NCBI GenBank assembly: GCA_035629475.1
Contig: DASPHS010000017.1
Coordinates: 1 to 9,005, forward strand
Direction of reading: 5' to 3'
Origin: JARIHD01 sp035629475
GTDB lineage: Bacteria > Patescibacteriota > Saccharimonadia > Saccharimonadales > UBA4665
DNA length: 9,005 bases
The position numbers were made by a program, and so were the translations under genes. A model generated the notes under the pieces. It saw nothing but the letters and a program-made list of their open reading frames with translations, made no database searches and was not told the origin of the DNA. This document shows, in pieces, positions 1-5,569 of the stretch (the stretch's first letter is position 1; each line of letters begins with the position of its first letter).

Positions 1-2
1 AG

Positions 3-206
3 GGCCGCGATGCCCTCACTGCCGCCCTGGATAACGACGACGTCATCTGGATAGCCAACAATAACGGCGGCCATGACCGGCGACCCACGCAAACAGCCAA
101 CGAGATTATCGGCATTGTCCGCGGCGACCGCGACCCTTCACCGTACGCCCGGCAAATGGGCGTATTGTTACGCGATTACATCCACGGTATTTACCGCGGC
201 TTATAG
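3..206 (+). CDS. 3' end of an unrecognised protein gene (partial)
   Basis: An open frame runs in from the left edge (first full codon at base 3) and ends at TAG 204-206, giving about 67 C-terminal residues. It reads GRDALTAALDNDDVIWIANN at the left edge and ends DYIHGIYRGL. Codon choice is rich in third-position G/C, like the neighbouring helicase gene, which supports real coding. The short length and missing 5' part prevent family assignment, and I do not recognise it. It contains several Asp/Arg/Asn-rich turns and no membrane segment. It converges on pcrA/uvrD: its last sense codon TTA (201-203) is, on the other strand, the helicase TAA stop, so the genes overlap by 6 bp and no terminator lies between them. 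A start within the visible stretch is unlikely because the frame is open to the edge. Confidence 0.6.
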   Translation, partial: GRDALTAALDNDDVIWIANNNGGHDRRPTQTANEIIGIVRGDRDPSPYARQMGVLLRDYIHGIYRGL

Positions 207-2414
207 ATCGTTTTCGACTTTTTCCAGGGGAGCAAACGAGATATTCAGCTTTTTGGCACCCTTGCCCTTGAAGTAAATGGTGGCATTTTCACCGTCCATT
301 TCAACAATAGTACCCACGCCGAATAACTGGTGCTTGACGGTGTCGCCTTCGTATAGCTCTGGCACGTACCGTGGCTCGTCATCTATCGGGACCACAACTG
401 GCTCAAGCGGGTCTGCACTGTTGCCCAGCTGGCTGGCATCGCGCAGCGTCTTGGACTGGTGGGTCTGTGCACCGGTAAACCCAAGACTGTTATCGGAGGC
501 CACGAAGGTAGCATCCACCTCGGCCAAGAAGCGGGAGGGCGGATTGTGCTGCACACCGCCGTACAACATACGGCTGGAAGCATAAATCATGTACAGCTCT
601 TCACGGGCACGGGTCATACCCACGTAGCACAAGCGGCGCTCTTCTTCCATTTGGGCTGGGTCGTACAGGGAGCGGGAGCTCGGAAAGACGGTCTCTTCCA
701 TGCCCACCATAAACACCACGGGGAATTCCAGGCCTTTGCTGGCGTGCAGCGTCATCAAGGTTACAGCGTTACCTTCAAAGTCAGCCTGGTCTACATCGCT
801 CACCAAGGCAACTTCTTCCAAAAAGACGTCCATGCCTTGGTCGTTATAACTTTGGGCAACGTTCAAAAGTTCTTTGACGTTCTCGACGCGCGACTCCGCC
901 TGTGGTGTGCCGTCGCTCAGGTAGCCGTAGTAATCAATGCGGCGGATAAGTGACTCCAAGACCTCGGCCGGTGGTGCGTCGGACATAATTTCGCGCATGG
1001 TGCCCAACAGTTCGCCCAGCTCGCTCAAGCCTTTTACAGCACGGGTCATGATACTATCGCACTCCTCGACGTCACGCAGGGCGCCCAGCAGCGTTAATTT
1101 GTTGGCACGTTGCCACTCCAAAAAGTTATCAATCGATTTCTCGCCGATGCCGCGGCTCGGCACATTGGCAGCGCGGGCAAAACTGGAACGGTCTTCCGGC
1201 TGGAAAATCAGCCGCAAATAGGCCATCAAATCTTTAATTTCCTTGCGGTCATAAAAGCGTTGGCCGCCGACGATTCGGTATGGCACGCCGTAGTGGATGA
1301 GCGTCTCTTCTACCAACCGGCTCTGAGCGTTCGTACGGTACAACACCGCAAAGTGGCTGTACTTGCGCATGCCACCATCGACGGCGTTGCGCACCCGGCG
1401 AACAATGGCCTCACCCTCGGCGCGTTCGTTAACCACCTGGAGCATCTGTACCGGCAAACCATGGTTGCTGTCCGTCCACAGCCGCTTGTCAGAGCGCTGT
1501 TGGTTGCGGGTAATGACGGCGTGAGCAGCGTCCAGGATGTGCTTGGTACTGCGGTAGTTCTGCTCCAGCTTGATAACGGTACAGTTGGGGTAGTCCTGCT
1601 CAAACTTGAGGATGTTACGGAAGTCAGCACCGCGCCAACTATAAATACTCTGCCAGTCGTCGCCCACGACGGCGATGTTATTATTTTCGTTGGTCAGCAT
1701 TTGCACCAGTGAATACTGGGCGGCATTGGTGTCCTGGTACTCATCAATCATGACGTACTTGAAGCGGCGTTGCCACTTTTCACGGATTTCCGGTTGGCTT
1801 TTGAGCATTTTGGCCGTGGTATGGATAAGGTCGTCAAAGTCTAGGGCGGCAGCCTCGCGCAGCGCAGCCTGATACAGCGGGTACACATCGGCGGCAGCCC
1901 GTTGCAAAGGCGTGGAACCTACACCGGCATATTCCTCCGGGTCAACCATTTCGTTTTTGGCGTTACTGATAACACTGGCAATTTGCTTAGCCGGGAATGA
2001 TTTTTCATCGATCATCTTTTGCTTGCAGGCCTGTTTGAGGGCATGCATCTTGTCGGACTCATCAAAAATAACAAAGGTCTTAGGCAGCCCCACACTCTCG
2101 CCATCCTGCCGCAGGATACGCACGCAGATGGAGTGGAAGGTACCCATGTAGGGCATGAAACTGCGGTTGTCGGCGTCTTCGTCCAGCAACCCGGCCACGC
2201 GCTCACGCATTTCTTTGGCCGCCTTGTTGGTAAAAGTCACGGCAAGGATGTTATAGGGGGATGCCTTGCGGTCAGCAATAATATAGGCAATGCGGTGGGT
2301 CAGCGTTTTGGTTTTGCCCGAACCCGCCCCAGCTTGAATAAGCAACGGTCCTTCCGTTGTCTCAACAGCCCGGCGTTGTTCCGGATTTAAGCCCTCTACG
2401 AGTTCTTCTAGCAC
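201..2414 (-). CDS. pcrA: Superfamily 1A 3'-5' DNA helicase, PcrA/UvrD type
   Basis: This is an ATP-dependent 3'-5' DNA helicase for nucleotide excision and mismatch repair, replication-fork clearance and RNA polymerase backtracking. The protein has 737 residues, the usual PcrA length. Motifs in order: Q motif LNPEQRRAV (9-17), Walker A QAGAGSGKT (27-35), Walker B MIDEYQDTN (222-230), motif III GDDWQSIYSWRGAD (251-264), motif IV QNYRST (285-290), motif V TLMTLHASKGLEFPVVF (552-568) and motif VI CYVGMTRAREEL (596-607). The C-terminus (about 690-733, from YEGDTVKHQLFGVGTIVEMD to FAPLEKV) is the Tudor-like tail that contacts RNA polymerase in PcrA, which favours pcrA over enteric uvrD. All catalytic motifs look intact. 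The start is GTG at 2414: an in-frame TAA lies upstream (2439-2441), no ATG occurs between, and LEELVEGLNPEQ matches the normal PcrA N-terminus. The stop overlaps the convergent gene on its left. Confidence 0.96.
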   Translation of the reverse strand: MLEELVEGLNPEQRRAVETTEGPLLIQAGAGSGKTKTLTHRIAYIIADRKASPYNILAVTFTNKAAKEMRERVAGLLDEDADNRSFMPYMGTFHSICVRILRQDGESVGLPKTFVIFDESDKMHALKQACKQKMIDEKSFPAKQIASVISNAKNEMVDPEEYAGVGSTPLQRAAADVYPLYQAALREAAALDFDDLIHTTAKMLKSQPEIREKWQRRFKYVMIDEYQDTNAAQYSLVQMLTNENNNIAVVGDDWQSIYSWRGADFRNILKFEQDYPNCTVIKLEQNYRSTKHILDAAHAVITRNQQRSDKRLWTDSNHGLPVQMLQVVNERAEGEAIVRRVRNAVDGGMRKYSHFAVLYRTNAQSRLVEETLIHYGVPYRIVGGQRFYDRKEIKDLMAYLRLIFQPEDRSSFARAANVPSRGIGEKSIDNFLEWQRANKLTLLGALRDVEECDSIMTRAVKGLSELGELLGTMREIMSDAPPAEVLESLIRRIDYYGYLSDGTPQAESRVENVKELLNVAQSYNDQGMDVFLEEVALVSDVDQADFEGNAVTLMTLHASKGLEFPVVFMVGMEETVFPSSRSLYDPAQMEEERRLCYVGMTRAREELYMIYASSRMLYGGVQHNPPSRFLAEVDATFVASDNSLGFTGAQTHQSKTLRDASQLGNSADPLEPVVVPIDDEPRYVPELYEGDTVKHQLFGVGTIVEMDGENATIYFKGKGAKKLNISFAPLEKVENDL

Positions 2415-2421
2415 GACCCCT

Positions 2422-2449
2422 ATTGTAGCAGATTGTGCTTATGCCGTAA
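2422..2449 (-). promoter_or_regulatory. Possible promoter of pcrA/uvrD, nearly leaderless
   Basis: On the minus strand TACAAT (bases 2422-2427) matches the -10 consensus at five of six positions. A poor -35 candidate, TTACGG (2444-2449), lies 16 bp upstream. Transcription would begin around 2415, within a base or two of the GTG start, so the message would be almost leaderless. AGGGG immediately before the start is the only Shine-Dalgarno-like string and is too close to be typical. The 55-bp gap 2415-2469 holds no hairpin that would terminate the upstream gene, so readthrough from it is also possible. Confidence 0.4.
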
Positions 2450-2469
2450 CAGGGATGGGCGTTGTAGTT

Positions 2470-3324
2470 TTAGGCTTCGTGCTCGCGTGCGCCGGGCAGC
2501 TCTTCCCATGAGCCGTCAGCACGCGAGCCGGGAATATGGTTCTCGTGTACACCGAAGTCTAGCTGACCATAGCCCTCTCTATAGATCGGCCAGTTTGATT
2601 CTGGCATGGCCGGCGCCGTAGGCTGCTGATGGTGAGATTCCAACCCCTTATACACAAGGTTGGCACGCAGCACCGCCGAACCAGCCTGAGTAGCATGGGC
2701 GTCAGCAACAGCGGCAAGACGCTCTGGATCAAGTGCTAGCACACCTTCCATGGCCAAGCGTGCAGCGGCACGAGTAGTGGGCTTTATACGCGGTTCCTGG
2801 GGGAAACGGATACGGTCAACAATAAGGTCCAGCTGCTCCAGAAAGCCGGCACTAACAAACGGTATCTTCATGCCAGGAATATCCTCGAGCTTCAAAAACG
2901 GTATGCTTTGGCCCTCCAGCTCCCTTGCGATACCTGCGCTATCGTATTCCGGCGTTCCCGGCATGGCGCCACCTGGCCACTGGTAGGGTTCGGTCACGTG
3001 ATAGTACGCGGGCAAGTGCGCTATTGGTCCCCTGGACAGTCCATAGTAGCGCGAATCTAGGGGCGTGTTAGGCACCTCAGGGTGGTCACGCATCATCTCT
3101 GCCAGGTGGCCGACCGTATACCCGGCAGCGGGATACCTCACCTCTTGATATTCAAATGGATAGCCAGCGGAGCCTATCATATGGCGAGTATATCCGATGT
3201 CCTCGGCCGTCTCGGCACTTTGTTGGGGGCCTGTCTGTTCACTGCCCCACTTTTCGTCAGCCGGAGGCGCACCAACCCACGCCGCCTGATTCATATCCCA
3301 ATATCCTTGTTGTCGCTCTGTCAT
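2470..3324 (-). CDS. Hypothetical soluble protein of 284 residues
   Basis: I do not recognise this protein. It has no signal peptide or membrane segment and no obvious nucleotide-binding or metal motif. The N-terminal 45 residues are polar and Gln/Glu/Ala-rich, probably disordered. The middle is rich in Pro, Tyr and Gly (for example SRYYGLSRGPIAHLPAYYHV near 91-110). Residues about 183-230 form an Ala-rich, probably helical stretch (AAARLAMEGVLALDPERLAA), followed by a polar His/Gln/Pro tail. Codon use resembles that of the helicase gene, so it is very likely real. The start is uncertain: ATG at 3324 has no Shine-Dalgarno, whereas ATG at 3294 (residue 11) follows AAGGA by 9 bases and would give 274 residues. 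It lies downstream of a strong terminator and 55 bp before pcrA/uvrD on the same strand. Confidence 0.75.
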   Translation of the reverse strand: MTERQQGYWDMNQAAWVGAPPADEKWGSEQTGPQQSAETAEDIGYTRHMIGSAGYPFEYQEVRYPAAGYTVGHLAEMMRDHPEVPNTPLDSRYYGLSRGPIAHLPAYYHVTEPYQWPGGAMPGTPEYDSAGIARELEGQSIPFLKLEDIPGMKIPFVSAGFLEQLDLIVDRIRFPQEPRIKPTTRAAARLAMEGVLALDPERLAAVADAHATQAGSAVLRANLVYKGLESHHQQPTAPAMPESNWPIYREGYGQLDFGVHENHIPGSRADGSWEELPGAREHEA

Positions 3325-3331
3325 GCCTACG

Positions 3332-3360
3332 AGGCTACGCCCTTACTCCACCCCTGTCAA
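3332..3360 (-). promoter_or_regulatory. Candidate promoter for the 284-residue gene
   Basis: A perfect -35 box TTGACA is read on the minus strand from bases 3355-3360. Exactly 17 bp further, TAGCCT (3332-3337) is a weak -10 (three of six). The predicted start site is near 3325, touching the ATG at 3324. The mRNA would be leaderless for that start, or would carry a short leader if translation begins at 3294. Confidence 0.4.
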
Positions 3361-3363
3361 CTA

Positions 3364-3405
3364 AACTAAAAACACCGCCCTGACGTTACGGCGGTGTTTT
3401 TAGTT
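3364..3405 (-). terminator. Strong rho-independent terminator, symmetrical
   Basis: Two perfect 16-base arms (3364-3379 and 3390-3405) flank a 10-base loop. The GC-rich stem core is ACACCGCC/GGCGGTGT, and A-rich and T-rich outer parts give a U tract in either direction. It lies 15 bp past the stop of the gene ending at 3421 and so most likely terminates that minus-strand transcript. The symmetry would also stop any plus-strand transcription. Confidence 0.9.
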
Positions 3406-3420
3406 GCGGGCTACAGCTTT

Positions 3421-3936
3421 TTAAGCGAAGCGAGCTTTGGAGATCATCATGGCTGCTGTCGCAAGAGCCTCGGGATTGCCAGTAGCAACCGTGTAGCCGG
3501 TACCACCGTCAGATTCGATGTCGCTGTCGTTCTTGTCGGACACCATAATGTGTGGCGCATTTACCTTGACGCTTGCGGCGTTCGCTTCATTAAAGATAAC
3601 AGCGCTCGCCTGCAGAAATGGAGATGGTTCGTTGGCGCTGCCAGTAGCAGTCTCAAAGAAAATGCGGTCTTCCAGGTACTGGTCGCCTTCGGTCATTTCG
3701 GCGCCGTTTACCAAGGAGCCGTCTTTTAGGACAACCAGTTTGTACTGCTTTGGTAGATAGTAGAGTGCGTGAATCGCGTCCTTAACGCCCATGTCTCCGA
3801 TGCTGGAGGGACATACCAGCAGGAAGTCGTTGGCTTGGGATGCGTGAGATGAATGTTCGGATGTATCGGCCTCCGTGTCAGCCTGTGAGCCAGCAATTGT
3901 TGCCATTTGTTGGTGTGTGAATGCTGTAGTATTCAT
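3421..3936 (-). CDS. 171-residue protein resembling a GT4 glycosyltransferase C-terminal half
   Basis: The first 36 residues are Ser/Thr/His/Asp-rich and probably disordered. The remainder follows, in order, the pattern of the GT-B nucleotide-sugar-binding half: FLLVCPSSI (38-46, first strand), GVKDAIHALYYLP (50-62, first helix), YKLVVLKDG (65-73), DRIFF (90-94), LQASAVIF (108-115), APHIMVSD (127-134), and GGTGYTVATGNPEALATAAM (144-163), like the typical G-GYLVPPGDPEALA-A end of family 4 enzymes. The acidic EX7E donor site normally next to the 'SAVIF' strand is not evident, and the N-terminal acceptor domain is absent, so catalysis is doubtful. The match is by eye only. Start: ATG at 3936 has AAGAGGG four bases upstream. 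An earlier in-frame ATG at 3963 adds nine residues but has no such site and crosses the Shine-Dalgarno. Confidence 0.75.
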   Translation of the reverse strand: MNTTAFTHQQMATIAGSQADTEADTSEHSSHASQANDFLLVCPSSIGDMGVKDAIHALYYLPKQYKLVVLKDGSLVNGAEMTEGDQYLEDRIFFETATGSANEPSPFLQASAVIFNEANAASVKVNAPHIMVSDKNDSDIESDGGTGYTVATGNPEALATAAMMISKARFA

Positions 3937-3965
3937 ATTCCCTCTTTCCGAGATCCATCTCATTG

Positions 3966-3994
3966 GTTATAATGGTTCCTTTATGAGTTCGTAA
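3966..3994 (-). promoter_or_regulatory. Promoter of the GT4-like gene, possibly bidirectional
   Basis: Reading the minus strand, TATAAC (3966-3971) is five of six to the -10 consensus. TTACGA (3989-3994) stands exactly 17 bp upstream as a weak -35. The same bases on the plus strand spell TATAAT (3968-3973), a perfect -10, with TTTCCG (3945-3950) 17 bp before it. The element could therefore fire in both directions. The start site near 3959 would leave a leader of roughly 23 bases, carrying the AAGAGGG ribosome site (bases 3940-3946). Confidence 0.5.
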
Positions 3995-4010
3995 CATCAA
4001 TTAATTGATG
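3995..4010. repeat. Perfect 16-bp palindrome next to the -35 box
   Basis: CATCAATTAATTGATG is a perfect palindrome without spacer. It abuts the -35 candidate of the minus-strand gene (3989-3994) and lies 128 bp upstream of the plus-strand -10. Its position suits a dimeric regulator binding site, but no regulator is known for it. It has no T run and no loop, so it is not a terminator. Confidence 0.5.
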
Positions 4011-4038
4011 GGTCCCTCTTTTCAAGAAGAACATTTTA

Positions 4039-4046
4039 CGTACCAT
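4039..4046 (+). promoter_or_regulatory. Half-site CGTACCAT shared with downstream palindromes
   Basis: This octamer is identical to the right arm core of the two palindromes between the methyltransferase genes (5434-5441 and 5510-5517). I found no other copy elsewhere in the window. It lies in the divergent region, 92 bp upstream of the -10 of the first methyltransferase gene, and has no inverted partner here. As a lone 8-mer it could be coincidence. Confidence 0.3.
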
Positions 4047-4137
4047 TTAGAACAATTTATGGGCGTTAAGGATTACCCTATCCTCATGATACGATTGCAT
4101 TTCGGAACATGTCAATAGATATCTGGACGTAATCCGT

Positions 4138-4162
4138 TATAATGGTTAAAAACCGACCGGAG
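4138..4162 (+). promoter_or_regulatory. -10 box and ribosome binding site of the first HTH-methyltransferase
   Basis: TATAAT (4138-4143) is a perfect -10, with no convincing -35 at the usual spacing, so an activator may be needed. The 12-mer GTTATAATGGTT around it (4136-4147) recurs exactly at 3966-3977. GACCGGAGT (4155-4163) supplies GGAG six bases before the GTG start and is repeated exactly before the second gene (5558-5566). Confidence 0.55.
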
Positions 4163-4168
4163 TTTTAG

Positions 4169-5398
4169 GTGAAATATTATAGGAATACTGAACTGGCAAA
4201 GCTGTACAATATATCCGAGAAATCTGTGCGCAACTGGATTTCTGCCGCCCAGGAGGGGAAGCTTGAATTACAGCTTTACGAGGATAAAGGTAAATCATGG
4301 GTTGCAAATACGACAAAAAACTCCGCGCTGATCGACAAGCTTGTCGAAAAAGGGAAAAAATTTAAGAATAGTCGCAGCTCTCGAACCGTCTCTCCAACAA
4401 AATACTTTTATGAGTCGTTCAGCGACAGCCAAATCCTAGATATTATTTCGCAGCTTACAAAATACAATGAAATACCCACGCAGTACACCTATGTTGACGG
4501 GGCTGCAAAGTACTGGGACGATTATGCTACAAGGTTATATGAAGAGCAGGTTCCGAATATACTCACCCAAACTGTCAACCTTTTGCAAGCCACCGCAAAC
4601 ACCATTGATCACCTGATTGATACCGACCGAAAGGTAAATGTAGTTGACCTAGGGCCCGGAAACGGTATTCCAGTAAAAGACACCCTGGAACGCCTACTTA
4701 AAGAAGGGCGGCTCAATAGGTACATAGCCATAGACGGCAGCAAAGAAATGCTCAGTATTCTAGAGCAAAATATAGAGAGATGGTTTGACGGCCAAATCAA
4801 ATGTGAAAGCTACGTTCGCGATTTCGGACACGAAAGGTTTGATGACCTTTTCATTAATGATTACACCGACAGCAAAGCAACGACACCCGTCAATCTTGTG
4901 TACCTTTTAGGAGGCACGCTGAGTAACTTCCGCTCACCAGCACGTGCGCTTCAGACCATCAACAGCAGCATGCAGACCGATGACCTGTTAATATACACAG
5001 GCTATCTGGATACGCCGAACTCTCGACGCTACTTTGACTTCAATACACCTCGTCCAAATCAAAAGCTGCGCAGCGAGCTTATTCTTGCTTTCCTAGGAAT
5101 TGATGAATCATTATATGAAATCGAGCAAGTATTTGATGAATCTAAGTTAGCTCGCTTCGGAAGCTTTAAGCCAACTGTGGATCTTTCAATTAAGTTTCAA
5201 CTGCCCAATGGAATACGTCATGTTGAACTTAGAAAAAACGAGCCTATTTTGCTTTGGCGACACTGGCACAAAAATACACTAGATATTATGAAAGACTTCG
5301 AAGAAAACGACTTTGACTTAGTAGCTGCATCTAAAGCTAAAAGCCGTGAATTCCTTCTTCTCGTCACCAGTATTCGCGCCAATAGATACAATGACTAG
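4169..5398 (+). CDS. HTH-fused EgtD-like SAM-dependent methyltransferase, copy 1
   Basis: Residues 1-33 form a compact helix-turn-helix (LAKLYNISEKSVRNWISAA, with SVRNWI as recognition helix), followed by a basic linker (60-72). Residues about 78-400 fit the histidine-specific methyltransferase family (Methyltransf_33, EgtD type): KYFYESFSDSQILDIISQLT (78-97), SAM motif I VVDLGPGNG (158-166), acidic residue D189 after the second strand, and GGTLSNF (248-254) at the place of EgtD 'GSTIGNF'. No NPPY or cysteine motif of DNA/RNA methylases is visible, so a small-molecule or peptide substrate is likelier. The Glu/Ser that hold histidine in EgtD are not evident; ILLWRHWHK (360-368) stands in that region. 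The start is GTG at 4169, supported by GGAG six bases upstream and by the matching MKYF start of copy 2. No ergothioneine partner gene is nearby. Fusion and substrate role are inferred. Confidence 0.85.
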   Translation: MKYYRNTELAKLYNISEKSVRNWISAAQEGKLELQLYEDKGKSWVANTTKNSALIDKLVEKGKKFKNSRSSRTVSPTKYFYESFSDSQILDIISQLTKYNEIPTQYTYVDGAAKYWDDYATRLYEEQVPNILTQTVNLLQATANTIDHLIDTDRKVNVVDLGPGNGIPVKDTLERLLKEGRLNRYIAIDGSKEMLSILEQNIERWFDGQIKCESYVRDFGHERFDDLFINDYTDSKATTPVNLVYLLGGTLSNFRSPARALQTINSSMQTDDLLIYTGYLDTPNSRRYFDFNTPRPNQKLRSELILAFLGIDESLYEIEQVFDESKLARFGSFKPTVDLSIKFQLPNGIRHVELRKNEPILLWRHWHKNTLDIMKDFEENDFDLVAASKAKSREFLLLVTSIRANRYND

Positions 5399-5415
5399 AT
5401 AAGATACGTTTCATG

Positions 5416-5445
5416 AATGGTACGCAGTAGTAGCGTACCATTTTT
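5416..5445 (+). terminator. Hairpin terminator after copy 1, also part of a palindrome family
   Basis: Perfect 10-bp arms AATGGTACGC (5416-5425) and GCGTACCATT (5433-5442) flank the loop AGTAGTA, followed by TTT (five T in a row counting the stem end). It starts 17 bp after the stop of copy 1 and can act as a weak rho-independent terminator. Its core ATGGTACG...CGTACCAT is shared with the palindrome at 5493-5517, so it may also be a protein binding site. Confidence 0.6.
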
Positions 5446-5468
5446 GATAGTTATAAGTGTAGACAGCC

Positions 5469-5486
5469 AGGTAATATTGCTTACCT
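5469..5486. repeat. Short inverted repeat AGGTAA/TTACCT
   Basis: Arms AGGTAA (5469-5474) and TTACCT (5481-5486) enclose six bases. It lies midway between the two larger palindromes and shares only GGTA/TACC with them. It could be a degenerate site for the same protein, or chance in an AT-rich gap. Confidence 0.3.
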
Positions 5487-5492
5487 AGAATG

Positions 5493-5517
5493 ATGGTACG
5501 GTAATTTGCCGTACCAT
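5493..5517. promoter_or_regulatory. Operator-like palindrome over the -35 region of copy 2
   Basis: Perfect 9-bp arms ATGGTACGG (5493-5501) and CCGTACCAT (5509-5517) surround seven bases. No T run follows, so it is not a terminator. The right arm occupies exactly the expected -35 hexamer position (5512-5517, 17 bp before the -10). A bound protein would therefore control this promoter. The HTH domains encoded on both sides are natural candidates to bind it; that is inference. Confidence 0.55.
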
Positions 5518-5534
5518 GCAATACAGATTTGCGT

Positions 5535-5565
5535 TATACTGTGGATAGAATGACTTTGACCGGAG
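5535..5565 (+). promoter_or_regulatory. -10 box and ribosome binding site of the second HTH-methyltransferase
   Basis: TATACT (5535-5540) is five of six to the -10 consensus. The hexamer 17 bp upstream, TACCAT, is a poor -35 and belongs to the palindrome. GGAG (5562-5565), inside the GACCGGAGT string shared with copy 1, lies four bases before the ATG at 5570. Confidence 0.5.
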
Positions 5566-5569
5566 TCCA

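Noticed and set aside
182..199. Near-palindrome CCACGGTA/TACCGCGG as terminator for pcrA/uvrD
   Set aside because: It has one mismatch, almost no loop and no T run, and it lies inside the coding end of the convergent gene.
1110..1712. Long plus-strand open frame opposite the helicase gene
   Set aside because: It is the antisense of conserved pcrA/uvrD motifs in GC-rich DNA, and its translation has no recognisable features; the same holds for the open frames at 459-953 and 2019-2390.
4069..4084. Small inverted repeat AGGAT/ATCCT in the divergent region
   Set aside because: Arms of five bases are expected by chance and no neighbouring signal supports it.
5416..5517. CRISPR array or tandem repeat
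   Set aside because: Only two related palindromes with non-regular spacing, no repeated direct units with spacers and no cas gene.
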